From positions 62,001-126,000 of the forward strand of contig ONEZ01000004.1 in assembly GCA_900316995.1 (NCBI GenBank): 64,000 nucleotides of DNA. The letters run 5' to 3'. The DNA is from an uncultured Bacteroidales bacterium. Its GTDB lineage: Bacteria; Bacteroidota; Bacteroidia; Bacteroidales; Paludibacteraceae. Below are positions 19,125 through 28,384 of this stretch, piece by piece (within the stretch, counting starts at the first letter, position 1; each line of letters starts with the position of its first letter). Under the pieces are notes generated by a model. That model was not told where the DNA came from. It worked only from the letters and a program-made list of their open reading frames with translations, and did not search any database. Made by a program: the position numbers and the translations under genes.

Positions 19125-19580
19125 ATGCAGTCACTAATTGGCAACATAGACGCAAGGGTTGATGCAAAGGGGAGAGCCTTTCTGCCAGTGCAGTTGCGCA
19201 AGCAACTATCTGACTGCAAAAGTTTTGTATTAAGGAAGGACATCTTCTGCAACTGTCTGGTGCTATACCCTGAAAGCACATGGGAGGAGATGGTTTCAAG
19301 CTTGAGAAAGAACCTTAACAGCTGGAACCGTGAGCAGGCGCAGGCTTTCAGGCAGTTTGTATCAGAAGCAGACAGGGTTGAGACTGAAGAGAATGGCAGA
19401 ATGTTAATTCCACGCAGATACATTGATGCGCTGGGCATAAAGTCTGACATCCGTTTTGTGGGCAGTGACACCACCATAGAGATATGGCCTGCAGGCAAGA
19501 TAGAGGAGACATTCACTGATGCCGACAACTTTGCAAAAAATATAGAACGGCTAATGGAGGGCAAATCCGCTACAGAGTAG
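19125..19580 (+). CDS. mraZ: Transcriptional regulator MraZ
   Basis: A 151-residue protein with two SpoVT/AbrB-like halves: the first contains DARVDAKGRAFLP, the second ENGRMLIPRRY. MraZ is a DNA-binding regulator of the division and cell wall cluster that usually represses its own promoter. It is first in the cluster, as is typical. Its TAG stop at 19578-19580 abuts the rsmH ATG with no gap, indicating co-translation. Length is usual for the family. Confidence 0.93.
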   Translation: MQSLIGNIDARVDAKGRAFLPVQLRKQLSDCKSFVLRKDIFCNCLVLYPESTWEEMVSSLRKNLNSWNREQAQAFRQFVSEADRVETEENGRMLIPRRYIDALGIKSDIRFVGSDTTIEIWPAGKIEETFTDADNFAKNIERLMEGKSATE

Positions 19581-20480
19581 ATGACCGATACATACCACAT
19601 CCCTGTTTTACTGCGTCAGAGCATTGATGCTCTTGACATTAAGGGGAACGGCGTCTATGCGGACCTTACATTTGGAGGAGGAGGACATTCAAGGGAGATT
19701 CTAAAGCATTTGGGCAATGACGGCAGGCTTTTAGCTTTTGACCAGGACAAGGACACTCTGGCAAACATACCATCTGATTCCCGCCTGCTCTTTGCACAGA
19801 GCAACTTCAGATACCTGAAAAACTTTTCAAAATATTACGGAGTATTGCCGCTTGACGGAATACTCGCAGATTTAGGCGTATCGTCACACCATTTTGACGA
19901 GTCTGAAAGAGGGTTCTCTTTCAGGTTTGACGGGCCTCTTGACATGAGGATGAATCAAACCTCAGACAAGACAGCCAAGCTGGTTATCAACACCTGTTCC
20001 GAGGCGGAGCTTGCAGATATTCTATATTACTATGGAGAGTTGCAACAGGCAAAACGGATAGCATCGGCTGTGGTGAAGAGCCGTCAACAGAAAAGCATTG
20101 ACACCATATTTGAACTGGTTCAGGTGGTGGAGCGCTTTTGCGGACATGACAAAAAACGTGATTTGGCAAAAATATTCCAGGCTATAAGAATAGAGGTGAA
20201 TGATGAGCTTGAAGCTCTTAAAGAGATGCTTCTCAGCACAAGCAAAGTTCTTAAAAGCGGCGGACGTCTGGTGGTTATAACCTACCACTCTTTGGAGGAC
20301 CGTCTTGTCAAGAACTTTATGAAGAGCGGAAACTTTGAAGGGCGTATGGAGCAGGATTTCTACGGCAACATATCAGCTCCGCTAAGGCCTATAGGAAAAG
20401 CTGTGACGCCAGACAACGATGAGATAGAGGCAAACCCACGCTCACGTAGTGCAAAACTGAGGATTGCAGAAAAGATATGA
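19581..20480 (+). CDS. rsmH: 16S rRNA (cytosine-1402-N4)-methyltransferase RsmH
   Basis: A 299-residue methyltransferase, also called MraW, that methylates N4 of C1402 of 16S rRNA using S-adenosylmethionine. The S-adenosylmethionine-binding FGGGGHSREIL lies near residue 31, and later family motifs are present (DLGVSSHHFDE, RGFSFRFDGPLDMRM, TYHSLEDR). It begins directly after the mraZ stop and overlaps ftsL by four bases (20477-20480). Length is normal. Confidence 0.95.
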   Translation: MTDTYHIPVLLRQSIDALDIKGNGVYADLTFGGGGHSREILKHLGNDGRLLAFDQDKDTLANIPSDSRLLFAQSNFRYLKNFSKYYGVLPLDGILADLGVSSHHFDESERGFSFRFDGPLDMRMNQTSDKTAKLVINTCSEAELADILYYYGELQQAKRIASAVVKSRQQKSIDTIFELVQVVERFCGHDKKRDLAKIFQAIRIEVNDELEALKEMLLSTSKVLKSGGRLVVITYHSLEDRLVKNFMKSGNFEGRMEQDFYGNISAPLRPIGKAVTPDNDEIEANPRSRSAKLRIAEKI

Positions 20481-20845
20481 GTAAATTTTTCAGTAAAATA
20501 TCAGAGAACCCAACATTCTCCAACTTCAAGTCTATCACAATTAAAGACTTTGCAAGCGGGAGGATATTCCTTAACAAGTTTCTATTAAGGCAGGGAAAGT
20601 TAGTGCTGCTGATTATTGTACTCATTTTCTTTTACATGAACAACCGTATGGTTTGTGAAAAGATGCTCCACAAAATTGATGCCCTTAACAAGGAGCTCAC
20701 CACAACCAAATATCTGGCAATAATAACTGAGACAGAGCTGCTTGAGGCAGGCAGAGAACAGGAGATAGAGAAGCGCATAGCTGAAAAAGGGCTGAACCTT
20801 ACGGCACTTGACATGCCACCGTTCATTATTAAGGAGGAGGAGTAA
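20477..20845 (+). CDS. ftsL: FtsL-like cell division protein
   Basis: A 122-residue bitopic membrane protein. A short cytoplasmic part is followed by one hydrophobic segment (about 38-54, LVLLIIVLIFFYMNN), then a periplasmic heptad-like stretch (about 58-105) rich in Leu, Glu and Lys. This is the FtsL plan: with FtsB and FtsQ it links the divisome to FtsW/FtsI. Identification rests mainly on topology and on position between rsmH and ftsI, because FtsL sequences diverge strongly. It overlaps both neighbours (four bases with rsmH, one base with ftsI). Confidence 0.85.
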   Translation: MSKFFSKISENPTFSNFKSITIKDFASGRIFLNKFLLRQGKLVLLIIVLIFFYMNNRMVCEKMLHKIDALNKELTTTKYLAIITETELLEAGREQEIEKRIAEKGLNLTALDMPPFIIKEEE

Positions 20846-22947
20846 TGGTGTTTATTGTAATACTATCCATTCTTGCTGTACTGATTGCAATAATAACAAT
20901 CTTTATAGTAAAAACAGAGGATGTAAAGACATCTATGATCCTCCGTTTCTGCATAGTTTACATATCAATGCTGGCAGTGGCGGTCATGATTTGCGCACAG
21001 GTTATAAAACTCCAGACCAAGGAGCATGACAAACTGGTCAGACTGCAACGCAAGGTGCAGACAACACCAGATTCCATAAAGGCGAGACGCGGCAATATCC
21101 TCAGTGATGACGGCCGTCTGATGGCAAGTTCAATGCCCACCTACTTTCTTAACATGGACATGAGAGTGGAGGCGTTCAAGGTGGTGGACAAAAAGAACGG
21201 CAAGACCTTTTTTGAAAACAATGTGGATTCACTTGCAATGGCTCTTTCAAATAAGTTTAAAGACAAGACTGCGGCTGAGTACAGCAAAGAGCTTAGAACA
21301 GCATACAGACAGAAGAAAAGCGAGCACAGAATTGTAAAAAAGGCCGTTAAGTACACTGATTATCTTGAAATTAAAGAGTTCCCAATTCTACGCAGAGGCA
21401 ATATACAGGGCGGTTTCACCACAGAGGAGCGTATGATAAGGGTGAACCCGTTTGGCATACTTGCTAAAAGAACGATCGGTGACATTTACGGCATAATGGA
21501 GAAGGGCGGCAGAAGCGGTCTGGAGAAGTTCTATGACAAGGAGTTAAAGGGTGAAAGCGGGCTTAAGATAACAGATAAAATGGCTGGCAAAAAGACAGAC
21601 ATAATCATTAAGCCAGCGATAGACGGCAAGGACATTGTCACCACCATAAACCTAAAGCTCCAAGAGACAGCTGAGCGTGCTTTAATGGCAGAGCTCACAA
21701 AAGATCAGGCTGAGTTCGGGTGCGCAGTGCTAATGGAGGTCAAGACAGGAGAGATTAAAGCCATTGCAAATCTTAAGCGAACACCCAACGGGTATAATGA
21801 AGTTACAAACATAGCTGTGGGTTCAGAGATAGATCCAGGCTCCACATTCAAGACTGTATCATTCCTTGTGGCAATGGACGACGGTGCCATAGACACCACC
21901 ACCATGGTCAACACCGGCAACGGAACATATAAATTCGCCAACCGTGTGATGAAAGACTGGACAGTAGGACGCCGTCCTGGATTTGGAGTGATAGATGTAC
22001 CCACGGTGATGTACCAGTCATCAAACGTGGGAGTCAGCGTGCTTATTGACAAGCATTACGGTCACAACCCACAAAAGTTCCTTGACCTTATACACGCCAC
22101 CAAGATAGACTCACCGCTTAAACTGGAGATTCCAGGGCACGCTAAGGTAAAGATAAAAGACACAGACAACAAAACATGGTCTAAAACATCATTACCTTGG
22201 ATGTCAATAGGTTACGAAGTTATTGTGCCGCCAATATACACGCTGATGTTCTATAACGCAATAGCTAACGGCGGACGTATGATGAAACCAATTTTTGCAA
22301 CTGAGATACGCGGACCGCTTGACTCTGTGAAGCACCTTACACCAGTGGTTGTAAATGAGCAAATCTGTAAGCCATCCACTCTTGGAAAGATACAGAAGAT
22401 ATTGGAGGGTGTGGTTACAAAGGGAACCGCCAAAGCAGTAAGTTCAAAACTGTTCCCTATAGCAGGCAAGACAGGAACATCACAGATATTTGAAAATGGC
22501 AAGAACACAAATGCAGAGGGCAAGACAAGGCATCAGATAACATTCTGCGGCTATTTTCCTGCAGACAACCCAATGTACTCGCTCATTGTATATATAAGAG
22601 AGCCAAAGGGTCCGGCATCAGCAGGTTCAATGTGTGGCAGTGTGTTCAAAACCATAGCTGAGAGAGCCTATATTCTGGGCGGCGGCGATGTACCATCTTG
22701 GGCGAAGGACAGTGTTGACAACGTTATTTCAGCAGAGCAGGCGGAGGCGCAGGAGATTATTCTGCACAGCGTGGATGAAGACATCATACCAGACCTTACA
22801 GAGCTTACAGCGGCAGAGTCAATATATCTGCTTGAAACACTTGGCATAGACGTGGAGATTAAGGGCGCAGGACGTGTTGCCGAGCAATCTGTAAAGCCAG
22901 GGACAAGCGCCACAGAAGTAAAAAAGATTACACTTACACTCAAATAA
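20845..22947 (+). CDS. ftsI: Penicillin-binding protein, division transpeptidase FtsI
   Basis: A 700-residue class B penicillin-binding protein that cross-links septal peptidoglycan in the periplasm. The N-terminal membrane anchor includes residues of about 31-50. The transpeptidase domain has all three motifs: S333-T-F-K336 (catalytic serine), S392-S-N394 and K542-T-G544. The C-terminus (about 645-700) is a PASTA domain (DLTELTAAESIYLLE, AEQSVKPGT), as in other Bacteroidota FtsI. TAATG overlaps join it to ftsL at 20845 and murE at 22947, so the genes are tightly co-expressed. Confidence 0.94.
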   Translation: MVFIVILSILAVLIAIITIFIVKTEDVKTSMILRFCIVYISMLAVAVMICAQVIKLQTKEHDKLVRLQRKVQTTPDSIKARRGNILSDDGRLMASSMPTYFLNMDMRVEAFKVVDKKNGKTFFENNVDSLAMALSNKFKDKTAAEYSKELRTAYRQKKSEHRIVKKAVKYTDYLEIKEFPILRRGNIQGGFTTEERMIRVNPFGILAKRTIGDIYGIMEKGGRSGLEKFYDKELKGESGLKITDKMAGKKTDIIIKPAIDGKDIVTTINLKLQETAERALMAELTKDQAEFGCAVLMEVKTGEIKAIANLKRTPNGYNEVTNIAVGSEIDPGSTFKTVSFLVAMDDGAIDTTTMVNTGNGTYKFANRVMKDWTVGRRPGFGVIDVPTVMYQSSNVGVSVLIDKHYGHNPQKFLDLIHATKIDSPLKLEIPGHAKVKIKDTDNKTWSKTSLPWMSIGYEVIVPPIYTLMFYNAIANGGRMMKPIFATEIRGPLDSVKHLTPVVVNEQICKPSTLGKIQKILEGVVTKGTAKAVSSKLFPIAGKTGTSQIFENGKNTNAEGKTRHQITFCGYFPADNPMYSLIVYIREPKGPASAGSMCGSVFKTIAERAYILGGGDVPSWAKDSVDNVISAEQAEAQEIILHSVDEDIIPDLTELTAAESIYLLETLGIDVEIKGAGRVAEQSVKPGTSATEVKKITLTLK

Positions 22948-24401
22948 TGATACTTGGGCAATTAATAGAGGAACTTAATGTCAAGAAAGTCTATGGCTCT
23001 CTTGACAAGGAGATTACAGGAGTATGCTTTGATTCACGCAAGGCAGCCCCAGGAGCCATATTCACAGCCGTAAAAGGCACTGTAAGTGACGGTAGCGAGT
23101 ATATTGACGCAGCCATACAGGCTGGTGCCACTGCTGTGATTTGCTCAAACATTCCAGACAATCCAAACCCCGATGTCACCTATATAACGGTGGCAGACAC
23201 AGCGGAGGCGCTTGGAGAGGTGGCATCGGCGTATTACGGCAAGCCATCTGAAAGGATGATTGTAGTGGGTGTTACAGGTACAAACGGCAAGACAACCATA
23301 GCCACCCTACTCTACAAGCTGTTCAAAAGGCTTGGTCATAAGACAGGACTCCTTTCAACAGTGTGCAATATGATTGATGACGAGGAGGTTCCGAGCACAC
23401 ACACCACCCCAGACCCTGTGGAGCTTAACGCTCTGATGGCAAGAATGGTGGAGAGAGGATGTTCAAGAGTGTTTATGGAGGTCAGCAGCCATGCCATAGA
23501 CCAGAAACGCATAGCAGGACTTTGGTTTGACGGAGCCATATTCACAAACCTCACCCGTGACCATCTTGACTATCACAAAACCATGGAGGCATACCTCAAG
23601 GCTAAAAAGAGTTTCTTTGACAACCTGCCAGCCACAGCGTTCGCCCTTACAAATGCGGATGACCGTAACGGCATTGTAATGCTTCAAAACACAAAGGCAA
23701 ACAAATACACCTATAGCGTAACCTCTATGGCTGATTTCAAGTGCAAGATAAAGGAGCACAGTTTTGAGGGAATGTTACTGAGTATAAACAACATAGAGGC
23801 GTCACTGGGATTTGTAGGCAAATTTAACGCCTATAACCTTACTGCTGTCTATGGAGCCGCCTATCTGCTGCAAGTAAAGCCACAGGAGATAATGGTGGCG
23901 CTTAGCGCACTCTCACCTGTGTCAGGACGTTTTCAGAAGGTGACATCGCCAGACGGCAAACTGGCCATTGTGGATTACGCTCACACCCCAGACGCACTTG
24001 AGAATGTGATTGACACAATAAATGACATACGCCTTGAGAATCCAAAGTATGGAAGGCTCATTACTGTAGTTGGCTGCGGTGGCAATCGTGACAAGGGCAA
24101 GCGCCCCATTATGGCAAAAACCGCCGCACAGAAAAGTGACAACGTGATACTCACTTCAGACAATCCGCGTTTTGAGAACCCGTCAGATATCCTTAAAGAT
24201 ATGACAGCAGGGCTTGACGAGGCGCTCATGAAAAAGGTTCTGGTCATAGAGAACAGAGAGCAGGCCATAAAGACCGCCCGTACCATGGCAGCAACAAATG
24301 ATATTGTACTAATTGCAGGCAAAGGGCATGAAACCTATCAGGATATCCAAGGAGTGAAACATCATTTTGACGACCGTGAACAATGGACAGTTGACAATTG
24401 A
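22947..24401 (+). CDS. murE: UDP-MurNAc-tripeptide synthetase MurE
   Basis: A 484-residue Mur ligase that adds the third stem-peptide residue to UDP-MurNAc-L-Ala-D-Glu in the cytoplasm with ATP. The P-loop is GVTGTNGKTT (about 109-118). The DNPR motif (in TSDNPRFENP, about 410) is the marker for meso-diaminopimelate rather than lysine specificity. Mur ligase N-terminal, central and C-terminal domains are all present. The start overlaps the ftsI stop by one base. The last codons are made from a 7-bp repeat that continues downstream. Confidence 0.95.
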   Translation: MILGQLIEELNVKKVYGSLDKEITGVCFDSRKAAPGAIFTAVKGTVSDGSEYIDAAIQAGATAVICSNIPDNPNPDVTYITVADTAEALGEVASAYYGKPSERMIVVGVTGTNGKTTIATLLYKLFKRLGHKTGLLSTVCNMIDDEEVPSTHTTPDPVELNALMARMVERGCSRVFMEVSSHAIDQKRIAGLWFDGAIFTNLTRDHLDYHKTMEAYLKAKKSFFDNLPATAFALTNADDRNGIVMLQNTKANKYTYSVTSMADFKCKIKEHSFEGMLLSINNIEASLGFVGKFNAYNLTAVYGAAYLLQVKPQEIMVALSALSPVSGRFQKVTSPDGKLAIVDYAHTPDALENVIDTINDIRLENPKYGRLITVVGCGGNRDKGKRPIMAKTAAQKSDNVILTSDNPRFENPSDILKDMTAGLDEALMKKVLVIENREQAIKTARTMAATNDIVLIAGKGHETYQDIQGVKHHFDDREQWTVDN

Positions 24402-24438
24402 CAATTGACAATTGACATTTGATATTTGACAGTTGACT
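24389..24438 (+). repeat. Short tandem repeat at the murE 3' end
   Basis: GACAATT repeats with a 7-base period about three times, followed by degenerate copies (TTGATATTTGACAGTTGAC). It starts inside the final codons of murE and fills most of the 75-base gap before mraY. Confidence 0.7.
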
Positions 24439-24476
24439 TTTAACAAAGAATACAATTAAAAAATTAACCCTAAATA

Positions 24477-25703
24477 ATGTTCTACTATTTATTCAGATTC
24501 ATACACGAAGCGTTTAGCCTGCCAGGCTCAGGATTGTACAGCTATGTATCATTCCGTGCGCCTCTCACCTTTGTAACAGCCATTTTCATATCAATGATTA
24601 TTGGTAAGCATATAATCAAATATCTGCAAAAAAAGCAGATTGGCGAGAGCATAAGAGACCTTGGGCTTGAAGGCCAGCTAAGCAAAAAGGGCACCCCTAC
24701 CATGGGAGGTATAATAATTATCATTGCCATACTGGTGCCATGCCTTCTGTTTGGCAGACTTAGGAACATCTACCTGCTGCTAATGCTGCTCACAACCGTA
24801 TGGCTGGGTGCACTTGGTTTTGCAGATGACTATATAAAAGTGTTCAAGAAGAACAAGGAGGGTATGCCAGGCAAGGCAAAGATAGCAGGGCAGATAGGGC
24901 TTGGTCTCATAGTTGGGCTTACGTTGTTCCTAAGCCCTGAGGCCGTTATTATTGAGAATCCTAAAGGGCTTACCAAGGCAGAGGTAGAGCATGTAGAGCG
25001 CCTCGGCGATGAGCATGTATCAAAATCAACAAAGACTACAATCCCGTTTGTCAAGGGCAATAACCTTGACTACGCCGATGTGGTGGCCTTTATGGGAGAA
25101 CATAAGCAGAAAGCGGCATGGGTTCTGTTTGTAATAATTACAATATTTGTTATAACAGCAACATCAAACGGAGCCAACCTTACTGACGGTCTTGACGGAC
25201 TTGCAGCTGGAACGTCAAGTATAATAGGAGCGGCGCTGGCGGTGCTGGCGTACGTGTCAAGTAACATTATGATGGCAAACTATCTGAACATTATGTTTGT
25301 TCCCGGCAGTGATGAACTTGTGGTCTATGCAGCGGCCTTTATGGGTGCAATGGTGGGTTTTCTATGGTATAATTCATTTCCCGCACAGGTGTTCATGGGC
25401 GATACAGGCAGCCTTACAATAGGTGGCATCATAGCCGTGTTCAGCATTATAATACACAAGGAGTTCCTACTCCCTGTTCTTTGCGGAATATTCCTTGTAG
25501 AAGACCTCTCTGTAATGTTACAGGTGTCTTATTTCAAATATACAAAGAAAAAATACGGTGAAGGCAGACGCATTCTGCTAATGTCACCACTCCATCACCA
25601 CTTCCAGAAAAAGGGCATACCAGAAGCCAAGATAGTAACCCGTTTCTGGATTGTAGGAATAGCACTTGCAGTATTCACAATATTAACTCTGAAAATCAGA
25701 TGA
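24477..25703 (+). CDS. mraY: Phospho-MurNAc-pentapeptide transferase MraY
   Basis: A 408-residue polytopic membrane enzyme that transfers phospho-MurNAc-pentapeptide to undecaprenyl phosphate, forming lipid I. Family motifs are clear: TPTMGG near 73, FADDYIK near 114, NLTDGLDGLA near 235, MGDTGSL near 309 and PLHHHF near 370. It is somewhat longer than the usual 360 residues because of a charged insert of about 45 residues near 160-205, which I believe is common in Bacteroidota MraY. The stop overlaps the murD start (ATGA, 25700-25703). Confidence 0.95.
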   Translation: MFYYLFRFIHEAFSLPGSGLYSYVSFRAPLTFVTAIFISMIIGKHIIKYLQKKQIGESIRDLGLEGQLSKKGTPTMGGIIIIIAILVPCLLFGRLRNIYLLLMLLTTVWLGALGFADDYIKVFKKNKEGMPGKAKIAGQIGLGLIVGLTLFLSPEAVIIENPKGLTKAEVEHVERLGDEHVSKSTKTTIPFVKGNNLDYADVVAFMGEHKQKAAWVLFVIITIFVITATSNGANLTDGLDGLAAGTSSIIGAALAVLAYVSSNIMMANYLNIMFVPGSDELVVYAAAFMGAMVGFLWYNSFPAQVFMGDTGSLTIGGIIAVFSIIIHKEFLLPVLCGIFLVEDLSVMLQVSYFKYTKKKYGEGRRILLMSPLHHHFQKKGIPEAKIVTRFWIVGIALAVFTILTLKIR

Positions 25704-27037
25704 AAAACAAAAAAATTGTAGTGTTAGGCGGTGGCGAGAGCGGCTCAGGAGCAGCCGTACTTGCCAAAGTAAAAGGATTTGACGTATTTCTGTCAGACTC
25801 TGGCGTTATCAAACCAAATTACAAAGAGCTCTTAGACAAGTACAACATTGAGTGGGAGGAGGGAGCGCACACAGAGGAGCGCATACTTAAGGCTGACGAG
25901 ATCATAAAGAGCCCTGGTATCCCAGAGAAGGCGCCGCTTATACAGAAGCTGCGCGCTCTTGGCACGCCAATAATATCAGAGATAGAGTTTGCAGGACGCT
26001 ACAACACGGCTAAGACCGTATGTATAACAGGTAGCAACGGTAAGACCACCACCACGATGCTAACCTACCACATTCTACAGAACGCAGGACTTAACGTGGG
26101 GCTTGCGGGGAATGTAGGAAAGAGCTTTGCACTGCAAGTGGCAGAGAACGACTATGACTACTATGTTATAGAGCTAAGCAGTTTCCAGCTGGACGGAATG
26201 TATGACTTTAAGGCCGACATCGCTGTGCTTCTTAACATTACGCCTGACCATCTGGACCGTTACGAGTATAAGTTCCAGAACTATATAGACTCCAAGATGC
26301 GTATTACTCAGAATCAGACAAAAGATGATGTGTTCATCTACTGGAACGACGATGAGAACATTCGCCGCAGCCTCTCTGGTATTGTAAGCAATGCACGCAA
26401 GGCTCCGTTCTCACTAAAGAAGAGCAGTGAGACCAAAGCGTACGTTGAAGATGACAAACTGACCATTCAGAGTGAGGACAGTCTGTTCAGCATAAGCGTT
26501 AGCGACCTTTCTCTCAAAGGCACTCATAACATATACAACTCTATGGCGGCGGCACTCTCCGCATCGGCGTTATATATAAAAAATGATGACATACGCGCAT
26601 CACTACAGAATTTTGAGGGCGTGGAGCACCGCTTGGAGCCAGTGGCCAAAGTTAAAGGAGTACTTTATGTAAATGACTCCAAAGCCACAAACGTAAACTC
26701 ATGCTGGTATGCTCTTGAGAGCATGAAAACACCAGTTGTGCTTATACTTGGAGGTACAGACAAAGGCAATGACTACTCAGAGATTCTGCCGCTTGTGAAG
26801 AAAAAAGTGCGTGCGCTTGTCTTTATGGGCAAAGACAATTCCAAGCTTGAGAAATTCTTTACAGGGGTAAAGCCATTCGTGAGTGTAAGCTCCATGGATG
26901 ACGCTATTCAAGAGTGTTACAAGGTGGCTGAAAGCGGCGACACAGTGCTGTTGTCACCATGCTGCGCAAGTTTTGACCTTTTCAAGAATTACGAGGATAG
27001 AGGCCGTCTGTTTAAGCAGGCGGTCAGAGGACTTTAA
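25700..27037 (+). CDS. murD: UDP-N-acetylmuramoylalanine--D-glutamate ligase MurD
   Basis: A 445-residue cytoplasmic Mur ligase that adds D-Glu to UDP-MurNAc-L-Ala. It has an N-terminal GGGESGSGAA nucleotide-type loop, the P-loop ITGSNGKTTTT (about 111-121), ELSSFQLD, NITPDHLDRY and the C-terminal LSPCCASFDLFKNYEDRG segment typical of MurD. It overlaps mraY by four bases. Length matches the family. Confidence 0.95.
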   Translation: MKNKKIVVLGGGESGSGAAVLAKVKGFDVFLSDSGVIKPNYKELLDKYNIEWEEGAHTEERILKADEIIKSPGIPEKAPLIQKLRALGTPIISEIEFAGRYNTAKTVCITGSNGKTTTTMLTYHILQNAGLNVGLAGNVGKSFALQVAENDYDYYVIELSSFQLDGMYDFKADIAVLLNITPDHLDRYEYKFQNYIDSKMRITQNQTKDDVFIYWNDDENIRRSLSGIVSNARKAPFSLKKSSETKAYVEDDKLTIQSEDSLFSISVSDLSLKGTHNIYNSMAAALSASALYIKNDDIRASLQNFEGVEHRLEPVAKVKGVLYVNDSKATNVNSCWYALESMKTPVVLILGGTDKGNDYSEILPLVKKKVRALVFMGKDNSKLEKFFTGVKPFVSVSSMDDAIQECYKVAESGDTVLLSPCCASFDLFKNYEDRGRLFKQAVRGL

Positions 27038-27052
27038 AGTTATACAGTTGAC

Positions 27053-27088
27053 AATTCACCGATTCACCGATTCACCGATTAAACATTT
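27053..27088 (+). repeat. 8-bp tandem repeat between murD and ftsW
   Basis: ATTCACCG occurs three times in a row (27054-27077), then runs into ATTAAACATTTAA just before the ftsW start. Such tracts change length easily by slippage. It lies in the 53-base intergenic gap. Confidence 0.7.
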
Positions 27089-27090
27089 AA

Positions 27091-28365
27091 ATGAGAGACT
27101 TTCTTAAAAGCGTATTCAAGGGCAACCCAGCGTTATGGGCGGTAATCTTTATACTGATTGCCATCTCTGTGGTGCTTATGTTCAGTGCAATAAGCTCTGT
27201 GGCATATAAGTACGCAAACTATCTGGATCCGTTCTATGGTCATGTGAAGCACTTGGTGTTTGGCATGATTGCAATGCTCATTATGAGCAGGATCCCCTAT
27301 CGCATATTAAGAAGGCTCTATGTGGTCCTGCTGCCAATCACAATAGTAATACTGTTTATAACGCCATATATAGGCGTAACACTTAACGGGGGAACCAGAG
27401 CAATACGTATAGCCGGATTTGACGTTCAGCCTCAGGAGTTCGCAAAACTTTTCATAATAATGTTTTTAGCGGACATACTATCTGTATATCAGCAGAATAG
27501 CACAAATAAAGATATTACAGAAGATGTAAGAAACGCAAATGAAAAGGCCTATTTCTGGGCTATACTTGCGGTAGTTTTTGTAACAATAATGCCTATTGCG
27601 GTTCAGAACTTCTCAACCGCCGTGATGATAGCATTGCTCACATTCATCATGATGATAGTGGGCCGTGTGAACTGGAAGCGAATGGCCATTCTCACAGGAA
27701 CCACGTTGGGGGTGGGCATCCTTGTGATAGTTATACTTATTAACCTGCCACAATCTGTAAATGAAAAACTGCCTGGGCACATGTCATCAATCAAGGGACG
27801 TATAGAAAGAGCCATGACAGACATTACAACACCTGATGACCAAAAAGTGTATAAAATCACCGATGAGAACCGTCAGCCTATGCACGCCAAAATAGCCATT
27901 GCTAACGGTCGTATCCCGTCAGGGCCAGGCAATAGTATTCAGAGAGACTACCTGCCACTGGCATTCTCAGATTTCATATTTGCAATACTCATTGAGGAGT
28001 CTGGCTGGTTTGGAATAATGCTCACAATGCTTTCATACCTTGCAATGCTGTTTATTGCAGGTACAATACTCTATAAGAGTGACAAAATATATCCGTCACT
28101 GCTATCCATAGGACTATGCACCATGATAGTCATGCAAGCCATGATTAGTATGTGTGTGGCGGTGGGTTTAGGGCCGGTTACAGGTCAGCCGCTCCCGCTC
28201 ATAAGCCGTGGAGGCTCCTCTATACTTATGACCTGTATAATGTTAGGAATAGTTTTGAGCATAAGCAGAGAAATCTATACGCAGCGAAAAGCAATAACAG
28301 AAGATGCAAACGGTGAATCGGAGAACCAGACAACTGATGAAACGATTAACCAATTGAACGATTAA
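27091..28365 (+). CDS. ftsW: Septal peptidoglycan polymerase FtsW
   Basis: A 424-residue SEDS-family membrane protein that polymerises lipid II into septal glycan strands with FtsI. About ten hydrophobic segments are visible. Family features include NGGTRAI near 97, QPQEFAKL near 113, GPGNSIQRDYLPLAFSDFIFAI near the catalytic region (about 276-297) and PLPLISRGGSS near 367. The hydrophilic tail (ETINQLND) is encoded by an ACGATTAACC-type repeat, so tail length may vary. Confidence 0.94.
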   Translation: MRDFLKSVFKGNPALWAVIFILIAISVVLMFSAISSVAYKYANYLDPFYGHVKHLVFGMIAMLIMSRIPYRILRRLYVVLLPITIVILFITPYIGVTLNGGTRAIRIAGFDVQPQEFAKLFIIMFLADILSVYQQNSTNKDITEDVRNANEKAYFWAILAVVFVTIMPIAVQNFSTAVMIALLTFIMMIVGRVNWKRMAILTGTTLGVGILVIVILINLPQSVNEKLPGHMSSIKGRIERAMTDITTPDDQKVYKITDENRQPMHAKIAIANGRIPSGPGNSIQRDYLPLAFSDFIFAILIEESGWFGIMLTMLSYLAMLFIAGTILYKSDKIYPSLLSIGLCTMIVMQAMISMCVAVGLGPVTGQPLPLISRGGSSILMTCIMLGIVLSISREIYTQRKAITEDANGESENQTTDETINQLND

Positions 28366-28379
28366 CCGATTAAACGAAA
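28344..28379 (+). repeat. Repeat tract spanning the ftsW stop codon
   Basis: CGATTAACC occurs twice (starting near 28344 and 28359) with an AATTGAA spacer, then CGATTAAACG. The first part encodes the last residues of FtsW and the rest fills the gap before murG-murC. Confidence 0.6.
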
Positions 28380-28384
28380 ATAAT

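Noticed and set aside
24402-24476. Internal promoter before mraY
   Set aside because: No TAnnTTTG box found in the repeat tract, and the surrounding genes are tightly coupled.
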